From: JAKFWI01 sp031398975
GTDB lineage: Bacteria > Pseudomonadota > Alphaproteobacteria > Caulobacterales > Aquidulcibacteraceae
Length of the DNA stretch: 15,112 nucleotides
NCBI GenBank assembly: GCA_031398975.1
Contig: JANNOI010000051.1
Span: 1 to 15,112 of the forward strand
Direction of reading: 5' to 3'
The position numbers and the translations under genes are program-made. Position 1 is the first letter of the stretch. Each line of letters starts with the position of its first letter. Positions 7,444-14,976 of the stretch are shown piece after piece. The notes below the pieces were generated by a model. That model searched no databases, was not told where the DNA came from, and worked only from the letters and a program-made list of their open reading frames with translations.

Positions 7444-7463
7444 TCATGGGTCAAAGCACGAAC

Positions 7464-7538
7464 GTGTGCACTCTGTGTGCACTCATGTTCCCGGAACGTC
7501 CCGCGTCTTCCCGGGCTGAGTGCACACGGATCGCACAC
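7464..7538. repeat. Cluster of GTGTGCACTC repeats, direct and inverted
   Basis: Two tandem 11-base copies, GTGTGCACTCT (7464-7474) and GTGTGCACTCA (7475-7485), are followed by an exact inverted copy, TGAGTGCACAC (7517-7527). A partial inverted copy (TCGCACAC, 7531-7538) follows. They lie between the att junction and the integrase start. This layout resembles integrase or excisionase arm-type binding sites, or operator sites controlling the integrase. The function is inferred from position only. Confidence 0.65.
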
Positions 7539-7589
7539 GCAGCGGTCATCTCAGCGACCGGCATTGCCAGCATTGAATCCGACTTTTCC

Positions 7590-7613
7590 GGATTGGACAG
7601 ACTGGCATTGGCG
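7590..7613 (+). repeat. Inverted near-copy of the dusA target segment
   Basis: This 24-base stretch matches the dusA coding strand from 7385 to 7362 at 20 of 24 positions. Both begin GGATTGGAC and share GGCATTG. Because dusA is on the minus strand, the two copies face each other. In the dusA-equivalent frame the copy reads DWTDWHW, against DWTDRHC in DusA. It is probably a second core-like site or an old att/dusA remnant. Confidence 0.55.
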
Positions 7614-7646
7614 CGACTGAGAGCGGGGTTTCGGAGGGTCGATTTC

Positions 7647-8924
7647 ATGGCGAGTTTCACTTTATTGCGGTCGGGCGCCTGGCGCGTTCAAGTTCGCCGT
7701 AAGGGTGCGTATGTCGCCGAGACCTTCCTGCGCAAGACCGAGGGCCAGGATTGGGCGCGCGAGGCCGAGATCGCCATTGATCGGGGTCTGAAACCGCCCC
7801 GCCGCGGACAGCCTGCGCCGAAGAAAGGCCAGACCACGCTCGGCCATCTGATCGACCTCCACATCGCCGATATGAATGATGTCGGGCGCGAACTCGCGCG
7901 GTCCAAGAAGTTCGTGCTCGCCACGCTCAAGGATCGGCTTGGCCGGCTGTCTTTCGAGGCGCTCACACGCGAACGGCTCGTCGAGTACGGCCGCGAACGC
8001 GCCCGCGAAGGCGCGGGCCCGGCGACGCTTGCGATCGACTTCGCCTATCTCAATACCATCATCACCCATGCGGCGGCCGTGCATGGGGTTCTGGTCTCGG
8101 TTGAACAGGTCAAGCTCGCCCGCGCGGCTTTGGTTCGACTTGGCCTGATCGGCAAGGCTGACGAACGCGACCGTCGTCCAACCGAGGACGAACTCGATCA
8201 CCTCACCGCGTTCTTGGATGGCAACCCCAAGCAACAGCTTCCGGTCGGTCGCGTTGTGCGGTTCGCGGTCGCCACCGCGATGCGGATTGAGGAGATCACG
8301 CGCATTCGCTGGAACGACATCGATGAGCGCAAGCGCACCGTGATCGTGCGGGACCGCAAAGACCCACGGCATAAGGACGGCAACCATCAGCCTGTGCCGT
8401 TGCTCGCAGCCACTGGCTACGACGCGTGGGCCATCCTCAAGGATCAAGGCGCCATCACCGGCCATCTCGACCGCATTTTTCCCTACGATCCGCGCTCGAT
8501 CAGCGCCGCCTTCCGGCGCGCCTGCCGCGAACTCGAAATCGAGGATCTTCGTTTTCACGACCTGCGCCATGAAGGCACGAGCCGTTTGTTCGAGGCGGGC
8601 TTTACCATCGAGCAAGTCTCGCTGGTGACAGGCCACAAGGATTGGAAGATGCTGCGCCGCTACACCAATCTGCGGCCGGAAAAACTGCACGACACCGCGC
8701 GCGAATTGCGAGAACGCGCGGAGGAAAACGCAAAGCGTCGCGCGGGCCAGTCTAGGCCACGGCGAAAGACCGACGTGCTGGCGGAAGAATTTGAAGAGAG
8801 CGAGGATCGAGACAGTTTGCGTCTGGGACGCAGCGCAAAGCTGAGAGAAAGCGCGCGGAGCAAGGCGCAGCAAGATGATGCGGTCACGGCTAAGCAGACA
8901 AAACGCAAAAAGAGCGACCGCTAG
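7647..8924 (+). CDS. Tyrosine recombinase / dusA-type integrase
   Basis: A 425-residue phage-type integrase. An N-terminal SAM-like DNA-binding region (about 60-165) precedes the catalytic domain. All catalytic residues are visible: Arg213 (TAMRIEEITRIRW), Lys238 or Lys243 (RDRKDPRHKDG), His304 and Arg307 (FHDLRHEG), His330 (VTGHKDW) and the nucleophile Tyr339 (RRYTNL). About 80 C-terminal residues form a charged, Arg/Lys/Glu-rich extension not needed for catalysis. The frame is open back to 7446, but ATG 7647 is preferred: GGAGGG (7633-7638) lies eight bases upstream, and the protein from there starts with MASFTLLRSGAWRVQVRRKG, typical for integrases. Its position beside the start of dusA identifies that gene as the likely integration target. 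It would catalyse insertion and excision of the element carrying the trb genes. It overlaps the convergent HTH gene by four bases. Confidence 0.93.
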   Translation: MASFTLLRSGAWRVQVRRKGAYVAETFLRKTEGQDWAREAEIAIDRGLKPPRRGQPAPKKGQTTLGHLIDLHIADMNDVGRELARSKKFVLATLKDRLGRLSFEALTRERLVEYGRERAREGAGPATLAIDFAYLNTIITHAAAVHGVLVSVEQVKLARAALVRLGLIGKADERDRRPTEDELDHLTAFLDGNPKQQLPVGRVVRFAVATAMRIEEITRIRWNDIDERKRTVIVRDRKDPRHKDGNHQPVPLLAATGYDAWAILKDQGAITGHLDRIFPYDPRSISAAFRRACRELEIEDLRFHDLRHEGTSRLFEAGFTIEQVSLVTGHKDWKMLRRYTNLRPEKLHDTARELRERAEENAKRRAGQSRPRRKTDVLAEEFEESEDRDSLRLGRSAKLRESARSKAQQDDAVTAKQTKRKKSDR

Positions 8925-9139
8925 GCCTGCAAGCGCTCTTCGACAAATCTGTCGAGATCTTCGACGCGATAGACGATCGCGCGGCCAAGCCGGCTGAAGC
9001 GCGGCCCTCTTCCCGCTGAGCGCCAATTGGCGAGCGTCTTCGGCGCAACGCCTATATGCAGCGCCGCCTCACGCTCTCTCAAATTCACCCGCTTCTGCGG
9101 CGGCATGATCTGATGCCGTACCTGGTTCTCCAAGCTCAC
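8921..9139 (-). CDS. Small HTH protein, excisionase/AlpA-like
   Basis: A 72-residue protein with a winged-helix HTH domain of the HTH_17/excisionase type: REREAALHIGVAPKTLANWR, then GRGPRFSRLGRAIVYRVEDL and a short C-terminal helix (DRFVEERLQA). Such proteins bind att or promoter DNA and act as recombination directionality factors or as small activators. GTG 9139 is the start, with AAGGAG six bases upstream. It lies 15 bases after the trbI stop on the same strand, so it is probably the last gene of the trb operon, and its stop overlaps the integrase 3' end by four bases. This coupling suggests that expression of the transfer channel and excision could be linked; an excisionase role is likely but not proven. 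Confidence 0.83.
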   Translation of the reverse strand: MSLENQVRHQIMPPQKRVNLREREAALHIGVAPKTLANWRSAGRGPRFSRLGRAIVYRVEDLDRFVEERLQA

Positions 9140-9154
9140 GTCTTGCTCCTTCGC

Positions 9155-10243
9155 TCACATCCGATACGGCCTCAATTGAATGTCGCGTGTGACGAGCACG
9201 CGCACCGAAGCGCCCGCGCGCACACGCAAGGTCGGGCGCACCTGCAGTTCGCGGTCGATGATGCGCCCGCCGGTGCGCGCGGCCTCCGCGGCTGCGGCGT
9301 CGCCTACGCTCTGACCAAGACTGTCTGCATTGTCGTTTTGCGCGTTGTCGGCTACGGCGCTGACGATGGCCGAAAGCCCGACGGCGCCGGCCAGCCGACC
9401 CAAATGATTGTCGGTCTGATCGCGCACGCCCGACGCGCCGGATGGATCGGCGCCCTGCATGCCGCGAAGGCTGATCGACCAGCCGTTCGGAAAGATGAGC
9501 CTATTCCACGCGAGCAGCAATCTGCGGTCACCGTACGATGGCGCCGAGCGATATTCGCCGATCAATCGTGATCCTTGCGGGATGAGCAGATAATCGCCGC
9601 TGACGCTGTCATACACATTCGAAGTGACCTGAGCGATGACGGCGCCCGGCAGATCGGAATTGAGGGCGGTCACCAACGCCGCGGGGATCACTGAACCGGC
9701 CACGACCTCATAGCGCGACCGCGGCGGCAGCAATTGGGAGTCCAGGCGCGCATCATCTCCGCGCTCGGCGCCGCGCGCCTGATCGCGGCCGGGGAAGATG
9801 ATCGGCGAGGCGCGCGCGAGGGTTTGCGGATCGGGCGCGCTTTGTGCAGGGACCGCATTTGCACCGCCGCCGCGCCAGTTTGCATCCTGCGGCGGCGAGA
9901 GGTCCGCTGGCTGGGGCGGCGGATGATCACCCCACACGATGTCTTGTGGCGGTTCGAGCTGTCCCCCAGGCAGATCACTCGCCTCGTATTGGCTTGCCGC
10001 ATTGCTGATGGATTCTGGATTACCGCCCGCAGCAGCGACGGCCCCCGCCTCCGCAACATTGCGACGCGGGTGCTCGCTCAACCCATAAAACAACGCCAGG
10101 GTCACAACAGACGCCGCCGCTATAGCGCCGGCCAGTAAGACCTTGCGCGACAGACGCCGCGGACTTGGCGCGCGCGCACGAATGGAGAGGTCCGGCCCCG
10201 CCCCCGGCGTTGATGGCGGCGACGCTGATGCCAAAGTGCTCAT
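9155..10243 (-). CDS. trbI: Conjugal transfer protein TrbI (VirB10 family)
   Basis: A 362-residue TrbI/VirB10-type protein that spans inner and outer membranes and forms the scaffold of the mating channel. An N-terminal cytoplasmic tail is followed by a single membrane helix (VLLAGAIAAASVVTLALFYG, about residues 34-53), a Pro- and Gln-rich periplasmic linker, and the conserved C-terminal beta-barrel domain. That domain includes VAGSVIPAALVTALNSDLPG, YLLIPQGSRLIGEY, RLIFPNGWSI and the ending VRVLVTRDIQLRPY. It is a little shorter than many TrbI proteins, mainly in the linker. ATG 10243 overlaps the trbG stop by one base (TGATG), with GGGAGG upstream; a TTG codon one position earlier is also in frame. 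It is the last channel gene of the operon. Confidence 0.94.
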   Translation of the reverse strand: MSTLASASPPSTPGAGPDLSIRARAPSPRRLSRKVLLAGAIAAASVVTLALFYGLSEHPRRNVAEAGAVAAAGGNPESISNAASQYEASDLPGGQLEPPQDIVWGDHPPPQPADLSPPQDANWRGGGANAVPAQSAPDPQTLARASPIIFPGRDQARGAERGDDARLDSQLLPPRSRYEVVAGSVIPAALVTALNSDLPGAVIAQVTSNVYDSVSGDYLLIPQGSRLIGEYRSAPSYGDRRLLLAWNRLIFPNGWSISLRGMQGADPSGASGVRDQTDNHLGRLAGAVGLSAIVSAVADNAQNDNADSLGQSVGDAAAAEAARTGGRIIDRELQVRPTLRVRAGASVRVLVTRDIQLRPYRM

Positions 10244-11124
10244 CAAGGCCTCCCGATCCGGCGCGCCGGCGGCGCTTCATTCCGTTCGCGTTCGAGCCGC
10301 ACGATGATCGGCGATCGCGTACCGAGCCGAAGCTCGGCAACATCGAATACACGATCGACCATATAGCGATCGCCCTGCAGCCGATAATTCACCAGCTCGA
10401 CGCCCTCGCCGGTGATGACGAACAGAGGCGGTAGATCTGTCGAGGATGCTTGCTGCGGCATCTCAATCCAGGTGCGTCGTCCATCGTCGAAGACGCGGGT
10501 CGGCAGCCAGACCGGCCTTGAGCCGCGCGTCGTGCGGATGCGGTAGCTGAAATTGAGGTCGTTCACATTCGCGCTTGGCGCGGCGCGCTCGGGATAACAC
10601 CAGGCGATCTCGGTAGAATACGTCTGCCCCGATTGTGCGACCGCTTCGATCGTATAGGTGCGGCGGCTGGTCACGAGCACGATGTTGGTTCGCAAGTTTG
10701 CGGCTTGCGGTTTCACGAGCACGATGGTGCGCCCGTGCACTTCGGCTTCCGCCTGCGCTTCGGTCACCATCCAGCGCGCGGTATCGCCTGCAGCGACATC
10801 GTTCAGCGTTTCGCCCGGCTCCAGCAGGATCGCGGAGATGAAATTCGGATTGGCGTAGAGTTCATAGATGGCCCCAGGCGCGTACGTGTAGATCTGACGC
10901 GCCTGCGCGAAGCTCTCTCTGTCCGGCCTTTGGCGCGCAGCGCCGTTGGCGGCGGCGAGCAGCTCCACTGACGACTGCGCGCGTCCCCGCCGGGACGCTA
11001 CGGGTTGCGGCGTGCTGGCGTTGATCGCCGGGCATTGGTCTGGCGTCTCTTGAGCAAGCGCCATCGGCGGCGCGTAGGCTATGCCGATGAAGACGGCCGC
11101 GGCGAGCAGGGATGCAAATCTCAT
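10243..11124 (-). CDS. trbG: Conjugal transfer protein TrbG (VirB9 family)
   Basis: A 293-residue TrbG/VirB9-type protein. It starts with a clear Sec signal peptide (MRFASLLAAAVFIGIAYAPP, cleavage probably after ALA near residue 24) and is therefore periplasmic or outer-membrane associated, where it forms the outer ring of the core complex with TrbI. Family features include YTYAPGAIYELYANPNFISA, a GETLNDVAAGDTARW stretch, NIVLVTSRRTYTIE, NFSYRI, and the C-terminal FVITGEGVELVNYRLQGDRY with VDRVFDVAELRLG. The ATG overlaps the trbF stop (ATGA, 11121-11124) and the stop overlaps the trbI start, so translation is probably coupled along the operon. Length is normal for the family. Confidence 0.94.
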   Translation of the reverse strand: MRFASLLAAAVFIGIAYAPPMALAQETPDQCPAINASTPQPVASRRGRAQSSVELLAAANGAARQRPDRESFAQARQIYTYAPGAIYELYANPNFISAILLEPGETLNDVAAGDTARWMVTEAQAEAEVHGRTIVLVKPQAANLRTNIVLVTSRRTYTIEAVAQSGQTYSTEIAWCYPERAAPSANVNDLNFSYRIRTTRGSRPVWLPTRVFDDGRRTWIEMPQQASSTDLPPLFVITGEGVELVNYRLQGDRYMVDRVFDVAELRLGTRSPIIVRLERERNEAPPARRIGRP

Positions 11125-11804
11125 CGCACACGGCTCCAGGAGAAATCAGAAATCAGAAGGCCCAACGGATTGTTCGCAATCTCGTCGGCGGTTCGTGGCG
11201 CCCTGGTCGTGACCGTGAACACGCCTGAATAGGCCTGCCCGTCCGGCGAGCCGGTGGCGTTGGTCTCGCGCTCGATCCACGATACTTCCCACGAATGGTC
11301 CGAGCGTTGGATGATCGAGCGGACATGCACCGTCCGACCGACGCGGCCGAGGCTGAGGAACGGGTCATCCTGGCGCGCGATTTCGGTGAGTTGCGCCGCA
11401 GCTTGCGGCGTCAGGAATTTGTAGGCCTCAAGCCAATTCTCGCGCAGCACCACGCCGTCGGTTGGAAGACCGCGCACCAAGCGCACGAAGCGCCCCAGAT
11501 GATAAGCGGTCTGCGCCTCATTCGGCCGCCAGTCGCCGCTCGCGGCGCGTACGTTCATGACTTGCCCTTCGGGAATGACTTCGATGACATGCACGAAGGT
11601 GCGCTGCTGCAATGCGATGATGGTCAGCGCCAGTGCGAGTCCCGCCGAAAGCGCCAGACCCGCGACCGCCATCATGCGCCAGGCGCGCGCCGAAATGACG
11701 GCGGCGCCCATGCGCCGATCCCATTCCTCACGCGCCCGCTTGTAGGGCGTGTCGCCTTCTTCTCCCGCATAGGATTGTACGGGGGCCGTGAATGGCGTCT
11801 TCAT
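11121..11804 (-). CDS. trbF: Conjugal transfer protein TrbF (VirB8 family)
   Basis: A 227-residue TrbF/VirB8-like inner-membrane protein that helps nucleate the secretion channel. After a short cytoplasmic region with YKRAREEWDRRMGAAVISAR, one membrane helix follows (about 46-66, VAGLALSAGLALALTIIAL). The periplasmic NTF2-like domain comes next and contains ENWLEAYKFLTPQAAAQL, SWEVSWIERE and the C-terminal NPLGLLISDFSWSR, which is highly typical of TrbF. ATG 11804 overlaps the trbL stop (ATGA) and follows GGGGGAAG. The frame is open far upstream, but that part is a shadow of trbL. Length matches the family. Confidence 0.94.
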   Translation of the reverse strand: MKTPFTAPVQSYAGEEGDTPYKRAREEWDRRMGAAVISARAWRMMAVAGLALSAGLALALTIIALQQRTFVHVIEVIPEGQVMNVRAASGDWRPNEAQTAYHLGRFVRLVRGLPTDGVVLRENWLEAYKFLTPQAAAQLTEIARQDDPFLSLGRVGRTVHVRSIIQRSDHSWEVSWIERETNATGSPDGQAYSGVFTVTTRAPRTADEIANNPLGLLISDFSWSRVR

Positions 11805-12850
11805 GGATTGCTTCCCCCAGACGATGGTGATGCTGGCGGCGGTGCAGGTTTTGGCTGCATGCCGGAATAATTGATGGCCTTTGGCGCGCCGCCGCCTTTG
11901 CCGCCGCCTCCGCCGCCACCTGACCTCGCTCTGCTGATTGCGCCGCCGGCGCGGCCGATGAGACGGCCGCCGCCTATCGCCATACGCGTCGCCACCACGC
12001 CGCCCGCGAGCGCAGCGCCACCGCCAATCACGGTTGCGCCGAGACCGGCGCGAAACGCATCGGCGCCTGACAAATGCGGCTGGCCTTGCACCACTTCGCT
12101 CGCCAACACCGGACCGAACCAAGCGAGCGCCATCACGGTCAGGCCGAACAGCAGCACGTTGAGCGCACCGCCTGCGTCGAGCGTCAGCGTCGCCGGGAGC
12201 GAATCCACAAAGGTGATCGAAATCGAGGCGACAAAGCCAAGAACGAAGAGCCGCACGGCGGAACCGACCACCCAGCCCAGCGGGCGCTCGGCAATCCAGG
12301 CCGTGCCGCTGAACACGCCCCATGGCAAAGCCACGAACGCTGCTAGACTGCCGAGCTTGAAAGCGATCAGCACGACAAAGAGCTGCAGCGCGAGCAGGAA
12401 GAAGCCGATCATCACGAAGAACGCCGCGACATAGATCGTAATCAGTGGCACGAAATCGGTGATGATGTTCATGCCCTCGCCAAGAACGACGGTGCGGCCA
12501 AACAATTCCGTGCCGATGCTGGCGATGCGTCCCGGATTGTGAAGATCGGCCAGGGTTAAAGACGAGCCCCCGGCGCGGAGCCCGAGAAGAGCGCCGGAAT
12601 GATTGATGGCCGTGGCGATGGCGTTCCAATTGTTGATGAGGAACGCGAAGAAGCCGATGAACAGCACCTTCCTGAAGAAGGGCGCGAGCGGCGCCTCCTG
12701 CATTAACGCCCATTGCATGCCGGCCAGAACAATAGAGATCGCGATGAGCGCGTTGAGCACATAGGTCACATCGCCCTGGATCAACCCAAAGCCGTTGGAG
12801 GCCATGGCCAGGAACTGATCCAGGAAGGAATTAACCTGTGCGGGGTCCAT
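11801..12850 (-). CDS. trbL: Conjugal transfer membrane protein TrbL (VirB6 family)
   Basis: A 349-residue polytopic inner-membrane protein of the TrbL/VirB6 family, a channel component for DNA passage. After an N-terminal segment (MDPAQVNSFLDQFL) it shows repeated hydrophobic helices, at about 30-50, 62-80, 130-155, 158-185, 205-225, 235-258 and 270-295. LALQLFVVLIAFKLGSLAAF and LPWGVFSGTAWIAERPLGWV, the latter characteristic of TrbL, lie in the middle. The tail is low-complexity, with a run of seven glycines and then a Pro/Ser-rich end. This tail is shorter than in many TrbL proteins. GAGGGAA lies upstream of the ATG. The gene begins 13 bases after trbJ; no trbK lies between them. Confidence 0.93.
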   Translation of the reverse strand: MDPAQVNSFLDQFLAMASNGFGLIQGDVTYVLNALIAISIVLAGMQWALMQEAPLAPFFRKVLFIGFFAFLINNWNAIATAINHSGALLGLRAGGSSLTLADLHNPGRIASIGTELFGRTVVLGEGMNIITDFVPLITIYVAAFFVMIGFFLLALQLFVVLIAFKLGSLAAFVALPWGVFSGTAWIAERPLGWVVGSAVRLFVLGFVASISITFVDSLPATLTLDAGGALNVLLFGLTVMALAWFGPVLASEVVQGQPHLSGADAFRAGLGATVIGGGAALAGGVVATRMAIGGGRLIGRAGGAISRARSGGGGGGGKGGGAPKAINYSGMQPKPAPPPASPSSGGSNP

Positions 12851-12863
12851 GACGCGCGTTCCC

Positions 12864-13577
12864 TCAGAATGCGGTGCGTGCGGGCGTCAGATCGCCGCCG
12901 CGTTCCGTGGGAAAAGCGCGGCGCTGGATTTCGGTCGCGCGTTGCTCGCGCGCGAGACGCTCCATGCGCTCGGTCTCCACCGCACGACCCTGGGCAATCA
13001 GGAGCGCGTGAATTTCCGCCAACTGGCTCGCCTGAATGCCGAGGAGCTGGTTGGACGCTTGGATGGCGCCGGTTTGACCTTCGGCGGCGCTTGAGGATTG
13101 CAGCGCGCGGTCAATGCGCCCTCGCGTCTGGTCGATACGCCGCGCCGCGCGGGCTTCGGCTTCCATCGCCCGCTGGAGGCTTTGCCGGCTCTCGCGCATC
13201 CAGACGTCGGATTGGGACAGGACACGATCGAGATCGAAGTCCTCCCAGGTTTCCGGATAGAGCGTGCGTAATTGCTCGCCGAGCTGGTTCGCCTCGAAGG
13301 CAATTCCTTGCACACTCTGAAACAGTGCACGCGCCTCGCCGATGGATTGAGAGAGCTCCGGCGACAATTGCAGCGGATTGCTTCGCAGCATCGCCGCCGC
13401 CTGCTCGATCTGCTGCACCTGATTGCGCAATTGTTCGACCATGTGGCTGACCTGCAGAATGTTCTGCGCCAGGTTGCTCGGATCGATGACCGTGATCGCG
13501 CGCGCTTCTCGCGCTGGCGCGCCGACAAGGCCAATCGCCAGAATGGCGGCGCACATCATTCGAAACATCTTACTCAT
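12864..13577 (-). CDS. trbJ: Conjugal transfer protein TrbJ (VirB5-like)
   Basis: A 237-residue TrbJ protein. A signal peptide (MSKMFRMMCAAILAIGLVGA, cleavage near residue 27 after ARA) directs it to the periplasm, where VirB5-like proteins belong to the pilus or its tip. The family pattern is visible: ITVIDPSNLAQNILQVSHMV, then long amphipathic helices (LRNQVQQIEQAAAMLRSNPL; RESRQSLQRAMEAEARAARR) and SNQLLGIQASQLAEIHALLI. This gives a largely coiled-coil protein with a Gln-rich middle. The start is very well supported by AGGAGG six bases before the ATG. It starts nine bases after the trbE stop. Length is normal. Confidence 0.93.
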   Translation of the reverse strand: MSKMFRMMCAAILAIGLVGAPAREARAITVIDPSNLAQNILQVSHMVEQLRNQVQQIEQAAAMLRSNPLQLSPELSQSIGEARALFQSVQGIAFEANQLGEQLRTLYPETWEDFDLDRVLSQSDVWMRESRQSLQRAMEAEARAARRIDQTRGRIDRALQSSSAAEGQTGAIQASNQLLGIQASQLAEIHALLIAQGRAVETERMERLAREQRATEIQRRAFPTERGGDLTPARTAF

Positions 13578-13586
13578 TTCGCCCTC

Positions 13587-14976
13587 CTATTCCGCGGCCA
13601 CAGCCGTTGCTTTGGCGCGCTTCAATTCCTGCTGGGGTGTTCGCATCGCATCGAACCGGCGCACGGCGTCGGCGGCGTCGCGCTGCCCGCGCAGCTCCAG
13701 CCACGCCGCGGCAAAGCCATCCCGGCCATGCTCGGCCAGAACACGATCAATCAGGGCGTGGTCTTCCGGCCGGGAGGCGCCGACAAACGCCAGCGCGGCC
13801 GGCCCAAGGCCCAGCTCGAACAAGCGCCGCCCATCTCGGCTCACGAGATAGTAATCGCGCTTCGGCGTTGCGCCCGCGATGAGCTCGATCTGACGCGCGT
13901 TCAGGCCAAGCGCCCGGTAGAGGTCCTGAGAGTGCGGTTCGCGGGCGCGGTCATTGGGAAGGAAGATACGCGTGGCGCAGGCTTCGATAATGGTGGAAGC
14001 GATCGGCGATTGCTCGACATCGGCCAATTCCTGGCTTGCGAACACCACCGCCACATTACGTTTGCGCAGCGTCTTCAGCCAATCCTGGATCTGGTTGGCG
14101 AAGAACGCATCCTTCAGAAAGAGCCATGCCTCATCGAGGATGAGCATGGTCGGGCGTCCATCGAAGCGGCGCTCCAGGGCGTGGAACAGCACGCCCAAGA
14201 CCGCGCCGGCCGCATGACGCTGACGGAGCAGCTCGTCCATTTCGAACGCTTGGACTGCGCCATGCGTAAGAGTGGAGGCGTCATGGTCGACGAGCCGGCC
14301 AAATGGACCCGCTTGCGTGTAGGGCTGGAGCGCGGCGCGCGCGCTCGCATCCTGTACGAGCGCCGAGACGAGGGTCAGCGTGCGATCTTCGCTTGGCCGC
14401 TCACTAAGGAGTTCAACAACGCGCCAAAGTTCGGCGCGCAGCTCAGGCGTCACATTCACATTGGCGGATGATATGATCCCCCCGAGCCAATCCAGCGCCC
14501 AGGCCTTGTCGTCGGCGCTTTCAAGATGTTCGAGCGGCTGCAGTCCAAGCGCTTGTTCTTCGCCGAGGTCGAAAAAGTCGCCCTTGAGACCGAGTACGGT
14601 CGCGCGCGCCGAACGGCCTTTGTCGAACAGATAGAGTTGCGCGCCGGGATAGCGCATCCATTGCGCGGCCAGCGTCGCCAGCAGCACTGATTTGCCGCTT
14701 CCCGTCGGGCCAACGATCATGGTGTGACCGACATCGCCGACATGAAGATCAAGCCGAAACGGCGTCGCGCCATCGGTGGCCGTCAGCATGAGCGGCGGAC
14801 CATTGAGATGGGCGTTGCGCTCCGGGCCGGCCCAGATCGCGCTGAGCGGCAGGAGATGTGCGAGGCTTGGGCTGAGCAGAACCGGCCGGCGCGCATCAGC
14901 ATAAGCTTGCCCGGGCAGCGACCCGAGCCAGGCTTCCACTGCATTGACGCTTTCGACCTGAGTGACGAAGCCTAGA
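13587..14976 (-). pseudogene. trbE: Conjugal transfer ATPase TrbE, interrupted by an IS481-family element
   Basis: The last about 462 codons of a TrbE/VirB4-type ATPase, which powers channel assembly and transfer; the full protein is normally about 800 residues. Visible are AVEAWLGSLPGQAYADARRP, SAIWAGPERNAHLNGPPLML, FRLDLHVGDVGHTMIVG, Walker A GPTGSGKSVL, Walker B MLILDEAW, VVFASQELADV and IFLPNDRA. Homology stops abruptly at the 5' side, in LGFVTQVESVN. At that point the DNA reads CCTAGA (14971-14976) and turns into the end of an IS481-type element. The frame stays open through the IS to the right edge, but that stretch has no TrbE character. The N-terminal half must lie beyond the insertion, so no intact TrbE can be made from this copy. 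Confidence 0.87.

Noticed and set aside
7446..7646. Integrase start at 7446 instead of 7647
   Set aside because: The extra 67 residues are not integrase-like and cover the repeat-rich att/promoter region; ATG 7647 has a strong ribosome binding site.
7662..9026. Long minus-strand frame opposite the integrase (454 codons)
   Set aside because: It is the shadow of the integrase in GC-rich DNA, rich in Arg/Ala/Gly, with no recognisable domain.
11805..12713. Extended trbF reading frame of about 530 codons
   Set aside because: The first about 300 codons lie over trbL in another frame and are Arg-rich shadow; TrbF homology begins at ATG 11804.
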